This document shows, piece by piece, positions 45,601 through 55,109 of a DNA stretch of 64,000 nt. Source of the stretch: Leuctra nigra. Lineage: Eukaryota; Arthropoda; Insecta; Plecoptera; Leuctridae. Where the stretch lies: contig OW203771.1 in NCBI GenBank assembly GCA_934045905.1, forward strand, positions 19,352,069-19,416,068, written 5' to 3'. The position numbers and the translations under genes are program-made. Below the pieces are notes generated by a model. The model had not been told where the DNA came from, did no database searches, and worked only from the letters and a program-made list of their open reading frames with translations. Positions within the stretch are counted from its first letter, which is position 1, and each line of letters opens with the position of its first letter.

Positions 45601-48600
45601 TTCCAAATATTTAATCGTATCTTTGAAATAAAAGTATAAACACCGAGAAATACTTTACAAAAGGACTTGGCGCATCGTTTTTTTAAAGACATCATTCTAT
45701 CCTAAAAGTGGAAAGAAATTTACAAGTAGGTACATTTTCCTCTTTCTATTAGAGCCAGAATCTATGAATCAAGCTACTTTTAGTAATGACTATTTTATAG
45801 TTTTGTCAATGGCGATAGAAGCATGATTTTATGCTGTAATATATAAGTAATATAAGGGTGAAAGAATTACATAACAATTGGAAGTGGTGAGAATGTAGGT
45901 TTCTTTGGAAAACTTCCATGGAGTCAGGAGTCAGGATCCTCATCAGTGTGTTGTGTCTAATGTCCGCCCGTCCGATCGGGTAGCTCAGTTGGTAGAGCTC
46001 TCGCCCGGCAAGTGAGAGGTCCCAAGTTCGTGCCCCGGTTCGGTCGGATATTTTTCACAACACACATCCCTTCATATCAATTGGAAGTGGGCTCATACAT
46101 ATTCTTGCAGTACTGTTAATATGGCGATATTAGACTGGTATCTTTTCATAATTTGATCTTGACTGAAGGAAATCATGAAACGTTGTCAAATAATTACTAA
46201 CTAATGGAACACAATTATATATTTTTGAAGTGTCAAGTGTATAAAGTTAAATTTTTTAATAGAAATTCAATATGACTGTCTTCTTTGTGAAATGTATTTT
46301 TATAAAATGTGTATTAATAGAAATTGTTACATGATGTGAAGGTATAACGCATGATGAGACTTAATTATATTCACCACGAAACAATATTACGAAGATAACT
46401 ATTGTGTATATTTATAGAAAGCATAGACAACAAGTTTCATAGCGTATATATTCATATAGAAAATATTTTACAGAAGGTATGTATAATATGTACCTAATTG
46501 AAAGATGTTTCCCTATTATTCTAAACATTCAAAATGACGGTTGTATATAAATGGCACATGCTTATGAATAGAAAAATGTCTTTAAAAAAACGATGCGCCA
46601 AGTCCTTTTGTAAAGTATTTCTCGGTGTTTATACTTTTATTTCAAAGATACGATTAAATATTTGGAAATGTCATTGACTTGGCTCCTTTTTTGATATCAC
46701 TCCTTTTCGGTGTTGAATTTTTTTAAAGTAAAGAGACTTGGCTGCCTTTTTTACACGGAGTGTTTTTTTCTGGGATATCACTTCTTTTGTTAGTTTATTC
46801 ATACAGCTTGTAGCACAGCTTGTGTCCGTGCAAGAACTTATTTCTTTAAAAAAATACGCCTATGCCGATTTGGATACTTAGAAAAGTTGCGTTTGGTATA
46901 TAAGATTAAAATAATTATCCAAGAAGAATAGCTTTAAGTTTCGTTACAATCGGTCCAGCCGTTTTCGATATATGACGTCACTTCCGGTTTTAGCAATGGC
47001 GGCCGAAAATAATGTCGTCTTGAATTCATAATTATTACTCCTACACATTTCCAAAATTTGGTTGCAATCGGTACAGCCGTTTTTGATATATGACGTCACT
47101 TCCGGTTTTAACAATGGCGGCCGAAAATAATGTCGTCTTGAATTCATAATTATTAGTACAACACATTTCCAAAATTTGGTTGCAATCGGTACAGCCATTT
47201 TCGATATATGACGTCACTTCCGGTTTTAACAATGGCGGCCGAAAATAATGTCGTCTTGAATTCATAATTATTAGTACAACACATTTCCAAAATTTGATTG
47301 CAATCGGTACAGCCATTTTCGATATTTGACGTCACTTCCGGTTTTAACAATGGCGGCCGAAAATAATGTCGTCTTGAATTCATAATTATTAGTCCAACAC
47401 ATTTCCAAACTTAGGTTGCAATCGGTACAACCGTTTACGATATATGACGTCACTTCCGGTTTTAAAAATGGCCGCCGAGAACACTGCAACCTTGAATTTA
47501 TAATTATTTACAAAGTACGTTTACTTATATCTGTTTTAAAGTATAAAGTGGTGAATTTAGCGTCATTTAGCATATTTATGACGTCATTTCCGGTATAGGT
47601 CATAAAATGTGTGACGTCATTTCCGGTTTCGATATTTGAATCATCAAATATTACTGATTACATAAAGTTGACCGTCTAAATCGTTTAGCGCTGGTTTTGT
47701 TCTAATCTGTTTAGCCGTTTTTGAGACATGATGTCACTTCCGGTTTCAAAATGGCGGCTTCCGGTTGGTTTTATAACAAGTCAAATGAAATATCAAAAGT
47801 ACAAACGTTACATAAATATCAAGACAATCGGATCAACAGTTGTTGCTGAAATGCAAATCGATGTATTTCAAATTTCATGACGTCATTTCCGGTTTATTTA
47901 AAATAATGTTCAGTCTTTTGATATTGATAATCCATATAGATGACCGTCTGAAACGATTGGCGCAAATTTCGTTCCGATCGGTCCAACCGTTGACGAGATA
48001 TGACGTCACTTCCGGTTTCAAAATGGCGGCACAAAAAATTCATGGGGACAAGGTTAAATCAGACGCCAAAAGTGCACACGTGGTAAAAATGTGAGATCAA
48101 TCGGTTCAGCCGTTTAGGCTGTGGCCTGTTTACCGGATTTTAGCTCCAGCCTACTACTACTACTACTACTAAGATTATTATTATGAAAACCGCCCTAAAA
48201 CACTGTTTTCACGGCCCTCTAGCGCGCAAAGGGCGTAAACTATTGTTCCCAAATTTGGTTTATGTTGTAGGGTGGGCCATAGCTCGAAATTAAGATATTT
48301 CGCAACAATGTGAGATTTCTCAATTTTAAGATCCAGTAGGCCGAAAATGCCACTTTGATGCTTACAGTAAAAGTGGGTTTGCTCCAGCCTTTATATGAGA
48401 GTGTGCGCGCGCCGTACGACTTGGCTGGCGTGGAGCGACCGCTCCACTAGATTTCCTTGTAAGAACCTCATAGTGATGTAACATTCCTGGGAATTTATTG
48501 GGAATTTAGGTACTACAGGGATGAGTAAATATGAAAAGAGAAAACATTATTACAGCACTTATGTTACAAGATGTCTAAAAGATATCAAGAAATTAGTGAC

Positions 48601-50998
48601 AAAAAATTAATACTAAGAGGTAATGACATATCACAAAATAAAAACATTAATAAATAATACATTATTTAATAAGTAAATATTCCCGAGTCAGGAATATTCC
48701 CCAAATTTGCTCGGGATTATTCCCAAGGAAATATTCCCGCTGGGCATCACTAGAACCACGCAACTGAAATTCTCACATCTGATTGGTCAATCAGAAAATC
48801 TTGAATCACCAAATTTAGAGCTCATTTCTATTCGACACTAAAAGTTGCAATACCCCACCTAGCGTAAAAAATTAACATCTCTCCCACGAGTTTTCTGCAC
48901 ATGCCCACAGAGCGCGTGCAGGCAAGTCACTTATAAATATGTCAATCGTATAAGTAACGAGTTCACTGTTCAGTAAAAGTTATAATTACATCGCGAAATA
49001 ACAGAAATGGATGATTATCTTAGTGTCAACAATCAAATTACAATCGGCATATTTCATTACAGCACACATTCGTTCAAATTCTTGAGAAAACAAGATGTCT
49101 ATTCACCAAAAATTACCATATGACCGTTGCGTAGATGCAATTGTTTTTCTCACGGCCTTCTGAACACAAATTTTTCTTGACGCTTGTTCAAACAATTGCA
49201 ATCAATGGCAAGCAAAAGAAAGCTAGAAGCTCGAGATTACTGTGACTGAGTGATTTAACCTGCCGTCAGTGATCTCAGTGAAGGTCAGGCCCCTCAATGT
49301 TAATAAATAATGGGAAATATTTCTCCAGAGGAACATTCTGAACTGATTTATGCATATTCCCATATGCATATGAATCCCATATTCCCATTGTATTCAGAGG
49401 GCATGAAACTAGCCTATTGTAAATTAGGTTCAACTTTTCTAAGTGAAAACGATTGAACTATTACTCTTCGATTTACGACCATGACCGAATAGCAGAGAGG
49501 CAAAACGGACACGTAAAAATGCTCGTCAAATGCACGTCAAATGCTGCTTTTGGTGAATAGACATCTCGTTTTTACAAGAATTTGAATGAATGTGTGCTGT
49601 AATGAAATAGGTATGCCAATTGCATTTGATTGTTGACACTGAGGTAAAAGTAAGTGTTGAGTGTAAGTGTTGACCTGTTGACACTGAGGTCAATTGTTTT
49701 CCCCTGATATTTCAAGGAGGGCTTGGTTTGGTTGAATTTTTTCACTATTCAACCAATGAGTGACATTATTCTGACATCTAGCCAATGAAACAGACTCGAC
49801 GTAACATTATTCCTTTTATTATTCATACGTCTAGAGGTAACAATACACACACACCTAGGGATTTTTAAAATTGTCTATTGTGAAAGAATATTACCTAGTT
49901 TGGAAAGTCTTCAGTAATCTTCAGATTATACACTTACTTTCAGCTGAGAATCCACCTCCTGCCACTGCTGATTGTCCAACAACGTCGGATCCAACGCAGG
50001 TACATCTTTACGTAGAACCCTGCTCTTGGGATCCAGTTGATGCAACTTCGTCTCCGCTCGTTCCACCAGTTGAGGATACAGACCCTCTTCTCCAGATCTT
50101 AAAAACACAGCCAATAACAATTTAGACAAACTACAATATCCTAGTGTTTAATGAGAGCTACAATAAGTACCTACTAGGTAGGTACATCAAATAAAAGGCC
50201 ATAATCACACATGACGATTTAAACATGGGACACACTGTCAAGCAAAAGCAGAGAGCAGCTCTCTCATTGGCTGACAGCTGTCACGTGTCCGTTTTACCTC
50301 TCTGCTATTCGGTCATGATTGTAAATTGAAGAGTAATAGTTTTCACGAAAGAAAAGTTGATGTTACGTCCCGTGTTTTACTGAACCTAATTTACAATAGC
50401 TAGTTTCACGCCCTCTGAATACAATGGGAATTTATGGGATTCATAATGCATATGGGAATATATGAATAAATCAGTTCAGATTGCTCCTCTGGAGAAATAT
50501 TTCCCATTATTTATTAACATTGAGGGGCCTGACCTTCACTGAGGTCACTGACGGCAGGTTAAATCACTCGGTTATAATATCGAGCTTCTAGCTTTCTTTT
50601 GCTTGCCATTCCACTTGAGCAAATAAGCATGGCCACTGAGCTCTTTTAAGTGGTAATAAATTGATTATTTTTTATAGTCTTTAGGACGGAATCTATATTT
50701 GGTGTTGGTAGTTATATTGAAAATGCATCTCGGTGAGAAAACACATATTTGATGACTGGCACATTTAGGTTATGTGAAAAAATAAACTTGGTGGCTAGCC
50801 AAGGGGTAAACTAGACTCCTAGGATCTCTATATTAAGAATATTTACTCTCATCGTGAAATACAATTCCCTACTTACCTTAATATCTTAATAATTTTTTCT
50901 AGTTCCCGAACATCTTTACATTCTTCAACATATTCATAGGAAAGATGGTTGATGGGAATTTCGTATTTTTTCAGAAGGCTAGACCCTGACTTCGACAT
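33654..50998 (-). CDS. SPAG1: SPAG1 / dynein axonemal assembly factor 13 homologue
   Basis: Nine exons on the minus strand chain in phase with GT-AG borders: 50998-50877 (ATG), 50097-49938, 45047-44877, 44181-43962, 41133-40972, 40480-40234, 39399-38628, 38063-37949, 33821-33654, about 712 codons. The N-terminus has the family block IPINHLSYEYVEEC, then SGEEGLYPQL and LRKDVPALD (exons 1-2). Exon 4 holds the SPAG1/RPAP3 motif ADWDKFDADEE. Exons 5-6 form a TPR domain (about residues 230-350; KGNEYFKTGEY, YNNRALCYFR, LDPVNVKALYRRA). Exon 7 is a long, lysine-rich, taxon-specific linker. Exons 8-9 make a split RPAP3_C domain (WATLRDPSYLQ, ISKLQRFSFVHCF). SPAG1 works with HSP70/HSP90 and R2TP-like complexes to preassemble axonemal dynein in the cytoplasm. 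Human SPAG1 has three TPR domains (about 926 aa); only one is seen here. Introns hold repeats E-B and E-C. Confidence 0.88.
33921..34361. mobile_element. MITE with GCCGNTTTTACATAA ends (SPAG1 intron 8)
   Basis: GCCGCTTTTACATAACACGC is mirrored by GCGCTTTATGAAAAACGGC. It is related to 17181-17345 and is filled with AT-rich sequence. Confidence 0.65.
34855..35856. mobile_element. ~1-kb element with ATTTACTCNCATATAAGCCGC ends
   Basis: ACGTATTTACTCACATATAA and GCCGCAC at the left are mirrored by GCGGCTTATATGCGAGTAAA and TACCGT at the right. The GC-rich centre (35275-35800) contains a nested palindrome. A short relative lies at 60764-60909. Small GC-rich ORFs within it carry no domain. Confidence 0.7.
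35484..35645. mobile_element. Nested 160-bp palindromic MITE
   Basis: GGGGCCAATTCTTGAGATTC and ACGTTTTGAAACCGT are mirrored by ACGGTTTCAAAACGTGAATC and TCAAGAATTGGCCCC. Confidence 0.85.
35940..37827 (+). mobile_element. Composite repeat family E, copy C (short, diverged)
   Basis: It begins with a 400-bp foldback (35940-36339, ends CCCCATAAAAAACACTTCGT) without the tRNA-like centre. It has six diverged ETS/CRE-type sites (for example 36690, 36957, 37351), a (CTA)n tract near 37504-37533, and ends with the GGAGCGACCGCTCC hairpin and CTAG. It lies in SPAG1 intron 8, antisense to the gene. The tandem array of copies A and B is absent. Confidence 0.7.
38628..39399 (-). other. SPAG1: SPAG1 exon 7: 257-codon linker with repeated C-x-I-T-E motif
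   Basis: This exon sits between the TPR domain and RPAP3_C. Four spaced motifs are visible: CTFTKLTDPE, CRITEITEPE, CTITEVFEPN and CRITELAEED, 25-45 residues apart. A tandem KKVEEMEV / KKVEEMDV follows, then a Lys/Glu-rich tail ending in a basic cluster (GRRKRRKAK). The upstream part (YPGDYP, HVAPKYHMTKWG, CKCVGPDSW) is folded-looking but not recognised. The GC content at the N-terminal end is clearly higher than in the flanking introns. Confidence 0.7.
39400..40233. other. SPAG1 intron 6
   Basis: AT-rich intron. Near 39795-40020 there are mirrored words (CAGAGATGGAGAATAG and CTATCTCTCTCTGC), and at about 40030-40060 a fragment of the 21112-21661 MITE (AAGTTAGCGGTAGGATTTAT). Confidence 0.45.
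41134..42182. other. SPAG1 intron 4, distal part
   Basis: AT-rich intron without a recognised gene. ORFs on the plus strand here show no domain. Confidence 0.4.
42183..42680. mobile_element. pogo/Tigger-like non-autonomous element, TA-flanked
   Basis: CGTAAACTCTCGTTAATTCG at the left is mirrored by CGTAATAACGAGGGTTTACTG at the right (about 42662-42680), with TA on both sides. Several GTTCGAATT words lie inside. There is no transposase-sized ORF. Confidence 0.75.
42681..43441. other. SPAG1 intron 4, repeats
   Basis: It contains a G-rich family sequence at about 43030-43110 (GCGGGTCCGGGGAAATTTTG) and mirrored TAAGCC-rich words (GGTAGGTAAGCCCTGC near 42938, GGTGGGTAAGCCAG near 43280), probably another decayed transposon. 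Confidence 0.4.
43442..43620. mobile_element. MITE with ACAGTTCGT ends
   Basis: ACAGTTCGTATTTCCTATGT is mirrored by ACATAGGAAAAACGAACTGT. Inner words TCAGTTGTTCTG / CAGAACAACTGA also pair. Confidence 0.8.
43682..43862. repeat. Rearranged tRNA-derived SINE
   Basis: On the plus strand CCTCGGTAGCTCAGTTGGTA starts a tRNA-like 5' half (A-box region). On the minus strand GTGGGTTCGAGTCCCAC is a perfect T-arm, followed by TCGAGGAAAATC and the tail TTGCAGTTGGTATTTATT that is also found at 21921-22060. The two halves therefore face each other. This looks like a SINE foldback, not a working tRNA gene. Confidence 0.55.
44400..44850 (+). repeat. Dispersed repeat family R1, copy 3
   Basis: It contains GATCCTACTGTGATTGGTGG, GCGTGGTCATTGGGACCACA and the end CATCAACACGTTACACAGAG then AGTTTCACAAG. 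It ends at the 3' border of SPAG1 exon 3. Confidence 0.5.
45226..45325. mobile_element. Half copy of the 18182-18366 MITE
   Basis: AAGTTCACACGGTTGATTGC, ATTGATTGGTATAA and GAGATTTTCCAGTTCAGACG match one arm. The other arm is missing. Confidence 0.6.
45974..46046 (+). tRNA. tRNA-Ala(GGC)-like pseudogene inside copy B
   Basis: 73 nt with acceptor GATCGGG/TTCGGTC, a matching A-box (TAGCTCAGTTGG), D-stem GCTC/GAGC, anticodon stem CTCGC/GTGAG, loop CCGGCAA and T-loop TTCGTGC. The T-stem is broken at two pairs. It differs from the copy at 15972-16044 by one base in the D-arm. It may be the promoter head of a SINE. Confidence 0.5.
46930..47490 (-). repeat. ~118-bp minisatellite with ETS+CRE site per unit (copy B)
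   Basis: Five units, each with TATGACGTCACTTCCGGTTT (one unit has TTTGACGTCA), AATGGCGGCCGAAAATAATG and TTGAATTCATAATTATTA. It mirrors 14640-15070. Confidence 0.85.
48451..49189. other. SPAG1 intron 2, distal part
   Basis: AT-rich intron with several GGGAATATTCCC-like words around 48490-48740. No exon is recognised. Confidence 0.4.
49190..49525. repeat. Inverted-repeat arm downstream of SPAG1 exon 2 (transcript sense)
   Basis: It pairs with 50280-50615. Shared words include TTAACCTGCCGTCAGTGA, GGTCAGGCCCCTCAATGTTA and CAGAGGGCATGAAACTAG. About 330 bp at high identity by eye. A fragment of the same repeat is near 61956-62045. Confidence 0.8.
50280..50615. repeat. Inverted-repeat arm upstream of SPAG1 exon 2 (transcript sense)
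   Basis: Mirror of 49190-49525, with TCACTGACGGCAGGTTAA, TAACATTGAGGGGCCTGACC and CTAGTTTCACGCCCTCTG. Exon 2 (49938-50097) lies in the ~755-bp spacer. Confidence 0.8.
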
Positions 50999-52203
50999 TT
51001 CCTTATAAAATACCAATATGAACTTGTCAAATAAGCACTATTGACTGACAACACTACGCTCTACACGATATCTCGCCTTTCAAATCTTAATTAGCTTTAA
51101 ATATAACGAGATTAGTCACTGGAAAAGAAACTTTTATTGATCAAACTGACAGCACGTTTTCAGGGAAGGCTAGGTTCAAAACAAATCAACCCGCCCACGG
51201 CCTTCTAGTTACTTCGATCTAATTCTCACATTGCGAGGGAACAGTTCAAAAAGTAAATGGAACGTCTCCACAACTTAAACACTACTAACATTATTAAAAT
51301 TGGTAGATTATGATATTATTTTCATGGACAGGACGTTGCAGCTGAAATTAATACAAGCAAAACAACATGATATCTACAGAATAATATTATTGTAATTATG
51401 ACTCATCAGCGATGTGATGACCCAGTGATTTATTGCTTTTTCGAATGGTTATTTCGGTAGCAATAAAATAGTATCTGTTATAGCTGATTAGATTACAATA
51501 AACGTTACACATTTTTATGAGATCACGTTCAGTGGTCGAATTGGTGGTCCATGGGGAGATGGTGCATTGTTTAAAAATATATTTGCTCCAAGCTAATTAT
51601 TTTTGTGGGGGGGGGGGGGGGAGGGGGGGGGGGTTGATCCTTGGAAGGGCCCTAAATATCAATGCGGGTCCGGCGCGCACATTCCCGGAAAATTGTGTAA
51701 TTTCAGAAATGAATTTGGTGCATTTTTATGCGTTTTCGACTCGTTTTTTACGAGACTTAAATTGAAAAATTCTCTGGGAATGGTATTATTTTTAAGTAAA
51801 TAGGACTATTTTTAAATCTTTCATGGGGGGATGGAACAAAGTGTCACAATTTAAAAAAGATTGTTTTTTTCACCTCAAAACGTTTCAAAATTGATTTCAA
51901 ATCGGCCAAAATCGCCAAGGACACAGTACCGTTTTGCTTAAATTGAACACGTGAACATGTTATTCAGAAAGTAGACTTTCTAAAAAATTACTAAACCATA
52001 ACAAAGCAGGAGAAAGTACTTTGAATGTTGTATTTGAATGTTGTATTTGAATGTTGATACTGAGGTAAGCATCAATTTCTGTTATTTCGCGATGTAATTA
52101 TAACTTTTACTGAACTCATTAAGATTGACATTTCAGTGACTTGGAACATGCGCACTAATGATTATCTAATTTATCTAAGATGTATTGTGGCATAAGGACG
52201 ACT
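50999..52203. other. SPAG1 5' flank and repeat-rich spacer
   Basis: Presumed SPAG1 5' UTR and promoter (no clear TATA placed). At about 51607-51700 a long G-run is followed by the G-rich family sequence (ATGCGGGTCCGGCGCGCACA). No other gene is seen. Confidence 0.45.
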
Positions 52204-52302
52204 GGAGGCCAAGTCTTGAAACTTACGCCTTCAGGACGCAAACGCTCTAGGACGTCTAGGACGTCTAGGACGTCTAGGCGTAAGTTTCAAGACTTGGCCT
52301 CC
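52204..52302. mobile_element. 99-bp miniature palindrome of the 2908-3222 MITE family
   Basis: GGAGGCCAAGTCTTGAAACT (then TACGCC) is mirrored perfectly by AGTTTCAAGACTTGGCCTCC. The centre is a 9-bp tandem repeat, CTAGGACGT, about four times (52246-52277). Confidence 0.85.
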
Positions 52303-52412
52303 TGGGCTTGACACTGGACTCCTGTCACTCCAGCAAGTTTTACTAGGTTCTTTCATAATTAAGTTGTAAATTCTGAGGTGTACTACATTGTAAGTACCTA
52401 CTTCTTACTAAA

Positions 52413-55109
52413 ATGTATTCTAATGTAGAATTAGATAACACACAGCAGAGTACGAATGACTGTTTAGAATCTCGTGTGACGGAAAGTGAAAGTGGGGTTA
52501 AACACGCCGATCACAATGAAGCTAAGACCAATGAAGAACCAGTAGTAGAAATAGTTGGTAACAAGCCACAACTAAACACCATAGACCCTAGGAATGGGAA
52601 TGGTAGAGGTGCTGTTAGGAGGACACTGAAGAGTACTGCAGAACAGATCAATACTGATGCAATAGGCGCACCTACAGTAGTTTCCAAGGATGTAGATACA
52701 AATTCCGCTCAGTCTACATATTGCCTTGTTTGTAAAACAGAAGTCAATGAATCCGATAAAGCAGTAGGCTGTGATGGTTATTGTAACAAGTGGGCTCACT
52801 CAATCTGCATTAACATCACAGACAAACAGTATGCCGTGCTGAGCTCTATAAGAGAATCGCAGTGGTGGTGTAAACCATGTAGTGTTCTCCATCGTGATAA
52901 GAAAACAGAAACTGGCGCCTCAGGTATGTGGATGAGTTCTTTATCAAAGTTTGAAGGAATCCTCCAAAATAACAGTCAGGAACAAGAGCGTACAAAGAGC
53001 ACCCTCCAAGCCCTAGCCATGGAAGTAAGGGACCTACGTAACGCTCTGGTTCACTTCACCGCTACCACCAGTGATATCAAAGTAACATCACATACTCCTA
53101 AAGATACTGCAACACCACATACATCACAAGTAACATCACATACTCCTTAAGATACTGCAACACCCCCTTCCCATAAGAACATAGCATCACCAACCCCGAA
53201 AATCATCAATGCAATAAAGCAGTCAGACCCTAAGCGTAAACTGAATTTGGAGGAAATAGCTGGAAATCTTTTCGATTCAGATGAGGATTACGCTCTGGCC
53301 CACTGTGTATCGGCGGATTTTAAGATGTCGGAGGGTATTGCTGCGGTAATTAAAACCAAATATGGAGGCACTGATGCCCTGCGGACACAACGGAAGACTG
53401 TGGGGGAGGTAGCAGTGCAAGTGGTTGAGAATAGGACGATCCTCCATATGATCACCAAACCACGATACTATCAGAAACCATATCTCTTCGACTTTGTTAA
53501 CGCAATAAAAAACCTGAGAAAGACGTGCGTGAAGAAATCCATCAGAAAACTGGCCATACCATTAATAGGATGTGGGCTTGACAGAATGGGCTGGCCGCTG
53601 GTGAAAAGCACAATCGAAGAGGTTTTTGCAGACGAGGACATAAACATACAAGTCTACAGCATGGAAGCCGGACTGGGTCTGCAGACAAGCAGGAGCACCA
53701 ACTGGACAGCAGGGAAGAACAGGAAGACAAATACATCGACCAGACCCCTCGCTACACAGTCTTCACAGCCGCAGCCAATGCCCTTGCTGCAGCCAGTCCC
53801 AGTCCCTACCCATCAGTCACTCCTGCGTAGGATACTTGAGCAGTCGATGCCGTTACCACAACCCTCGATTCATGCTGCGCAGCTACAATCAGAGATGCAG
53901 GTTCCACCAACACGTCCCCCTGGTGAGGACAGGGAGCAGGGACAGGAGCAGCTGCAGAACGTCCCAGTGGGGGAAGTCACCAACATCCCGACAGCCAGAT
54001 CCTCTCAAGTAGGCAACTCCTTAGCAAGCAACACCGAAGTTGAGCAGCGGCAGCCGACAACATCACCCCTGCCCGAGCCCCTTCAGCATACAACACTGCC
54101 TTTACCACTGGAGCAACCACCAGGTTCACCGAAGCCCAAGTCAACGCAGCAGCAGACGACACTGAGAACGTCACCACTCTTCCAACCTCAGCATAGTGGA
54201 ACAGCGCAGTTGATCAAGCCCGGGAGAAAGAAGCGGTCAACTCAAAAGGGACCCCGCCCTGGTGAAGCCCCTATACAAACAAGGACCTTCATACCATCTA
54301 GGAACATCATCCCTCAGCCACAAGCAATTCCTCAGCTGACAAGTGCGGCAAGACAAATGTGGCCCACGCTGGTAAAAAATCACCACCACCAACAAGAGGA
54401 CCTTCTCACCTCACTAACGCCCCCCTGGGGCCCCAGGATGCCGATTATTCAGCAGGCGCAAACCAGTCCTTCACAAGTACCACAGCTACACTCACAACAG
54501 CCAGTAGCATCCTCCAATACCAATCCATTCCTTCCGTATGGTCCCCCGGCCCCACCAGTACCAACTCCAAAGCCTATCCTCAACAGGAAACGTAGTATAA
54601 TTATCTCGGATGATACGATTTCCAACACACATAACTTTTACCAATGGAAAGAAGACGAAGCCTGGATCCTTCCCGGGATCCGTACCAGTGAAATCACGGC
54701 CCACTTGAATGGACTGGATCCCAGGCAGACGTATGACAATGTATTCCTACAGGTAGGAACACATGACCTACTGGCAGGAATAGATGAAGCCAACCTGGCC
54801 AATGATTACCGCAATCTTTTAAGGATGGTAGAAGACAAATTCAGAGGTGCCGTAATATGCACCAGTGGGCTTCCCCCTCGGGCTGACCTAGGTAGAGAAG
54901 CGTGTAATATTTCCAACTTCATAATCAGGGATGAGTCAGGAAGTAGGGGACATTCATTCCTCGACCCTGGCCTCTCTATGGAGGAAAAAATGTGGTGCCA
55001 GGACCGTTCTAAGTTAAACAAAGCAGGCGTTCACCACTGGCTGACTTGCTTCAAACAGCTTACCCACAGACCAAGTTCCCCGGGAAACTGGTGGAGGACG
55101 AGGGAATGA
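52413..55109 (+). CDS. LINE ORF1: PHD finger + OARD1/TARG1-like macrodomain + SGNH-like domain (one internal stop)
   Basis: The frame runs from ATG 52413 to TGA 55107-55109, 898 codons, broken once by TAA at 53148-53150. There a lysine codon (AAA) of a repeated SHTPKDTATP unit has become TAA. Domains: PHD finger at residues 103-156 with ligands C104, C107, C120, C124, H129, C132, C153 and C156; a short coiled segment; a macrodomain at about 279-415 (LAHCVSADFKMSEGIA, HMITKPRYYQKP, IPLIGCGLDRMGW), closest to OARD1/TARG1; a Pro/Gln-rich linker of about 300 residues; and an SGNH-like domain at about 720-880 (VFLQVGTHDLL, a late HHW). The residues matching the TARG1 lysine and aspartate are K349 and D390. 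The SGNH serine block reads IISDDTIS, so its usual GDS is absent. PHD plus esterase is known in CR1 ORF1; the macrodomain is the addition. ORF1 proteins normally bind RNA and assist integration. Confidence 0.82.

Larger units (their letters stand above)
45494..48450 (+). mobile_element. Composite repeat family E, copy B (ETS/CRE-rich), SPAG1 intron 2
   Basis: Foldback module 45494-46774, then a five-unit ~118-bp array (46930-47490), then single ETS/CRE-type sites at about 47578, 47611, 47728, 47877 and 48000, and a terminal hairpin GGAGCGACCGCTCC plus CTAG. It is nearly identical to copy A in reverse orientation 30 kb away. It has one array unit more than A. Confidence 0.75.

Noticed and set aside
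46944..47489. Sets of similar 70-90-codon ORFs in the ETS/CRE arrays (also 14650-15077)
   Set aside because: They are shifted copies of one unit in a non-coding minisatellite, start at any ATG and have no domain.
48430..48450. Family E as a classical Helitron
   Set aside because: A terminal hairpin and CTAG are present, but the hairpin touches the end and the next base is A in all three copies, unlike Helitrons. The class stays open.
53148..53150. Programmed stop-codon read-through in LINE ORF1
   Set aside because: A neighbouring repeat unit has the sense codon AAA at the same place, so a point mutation is simpler. Family copies would decide it.
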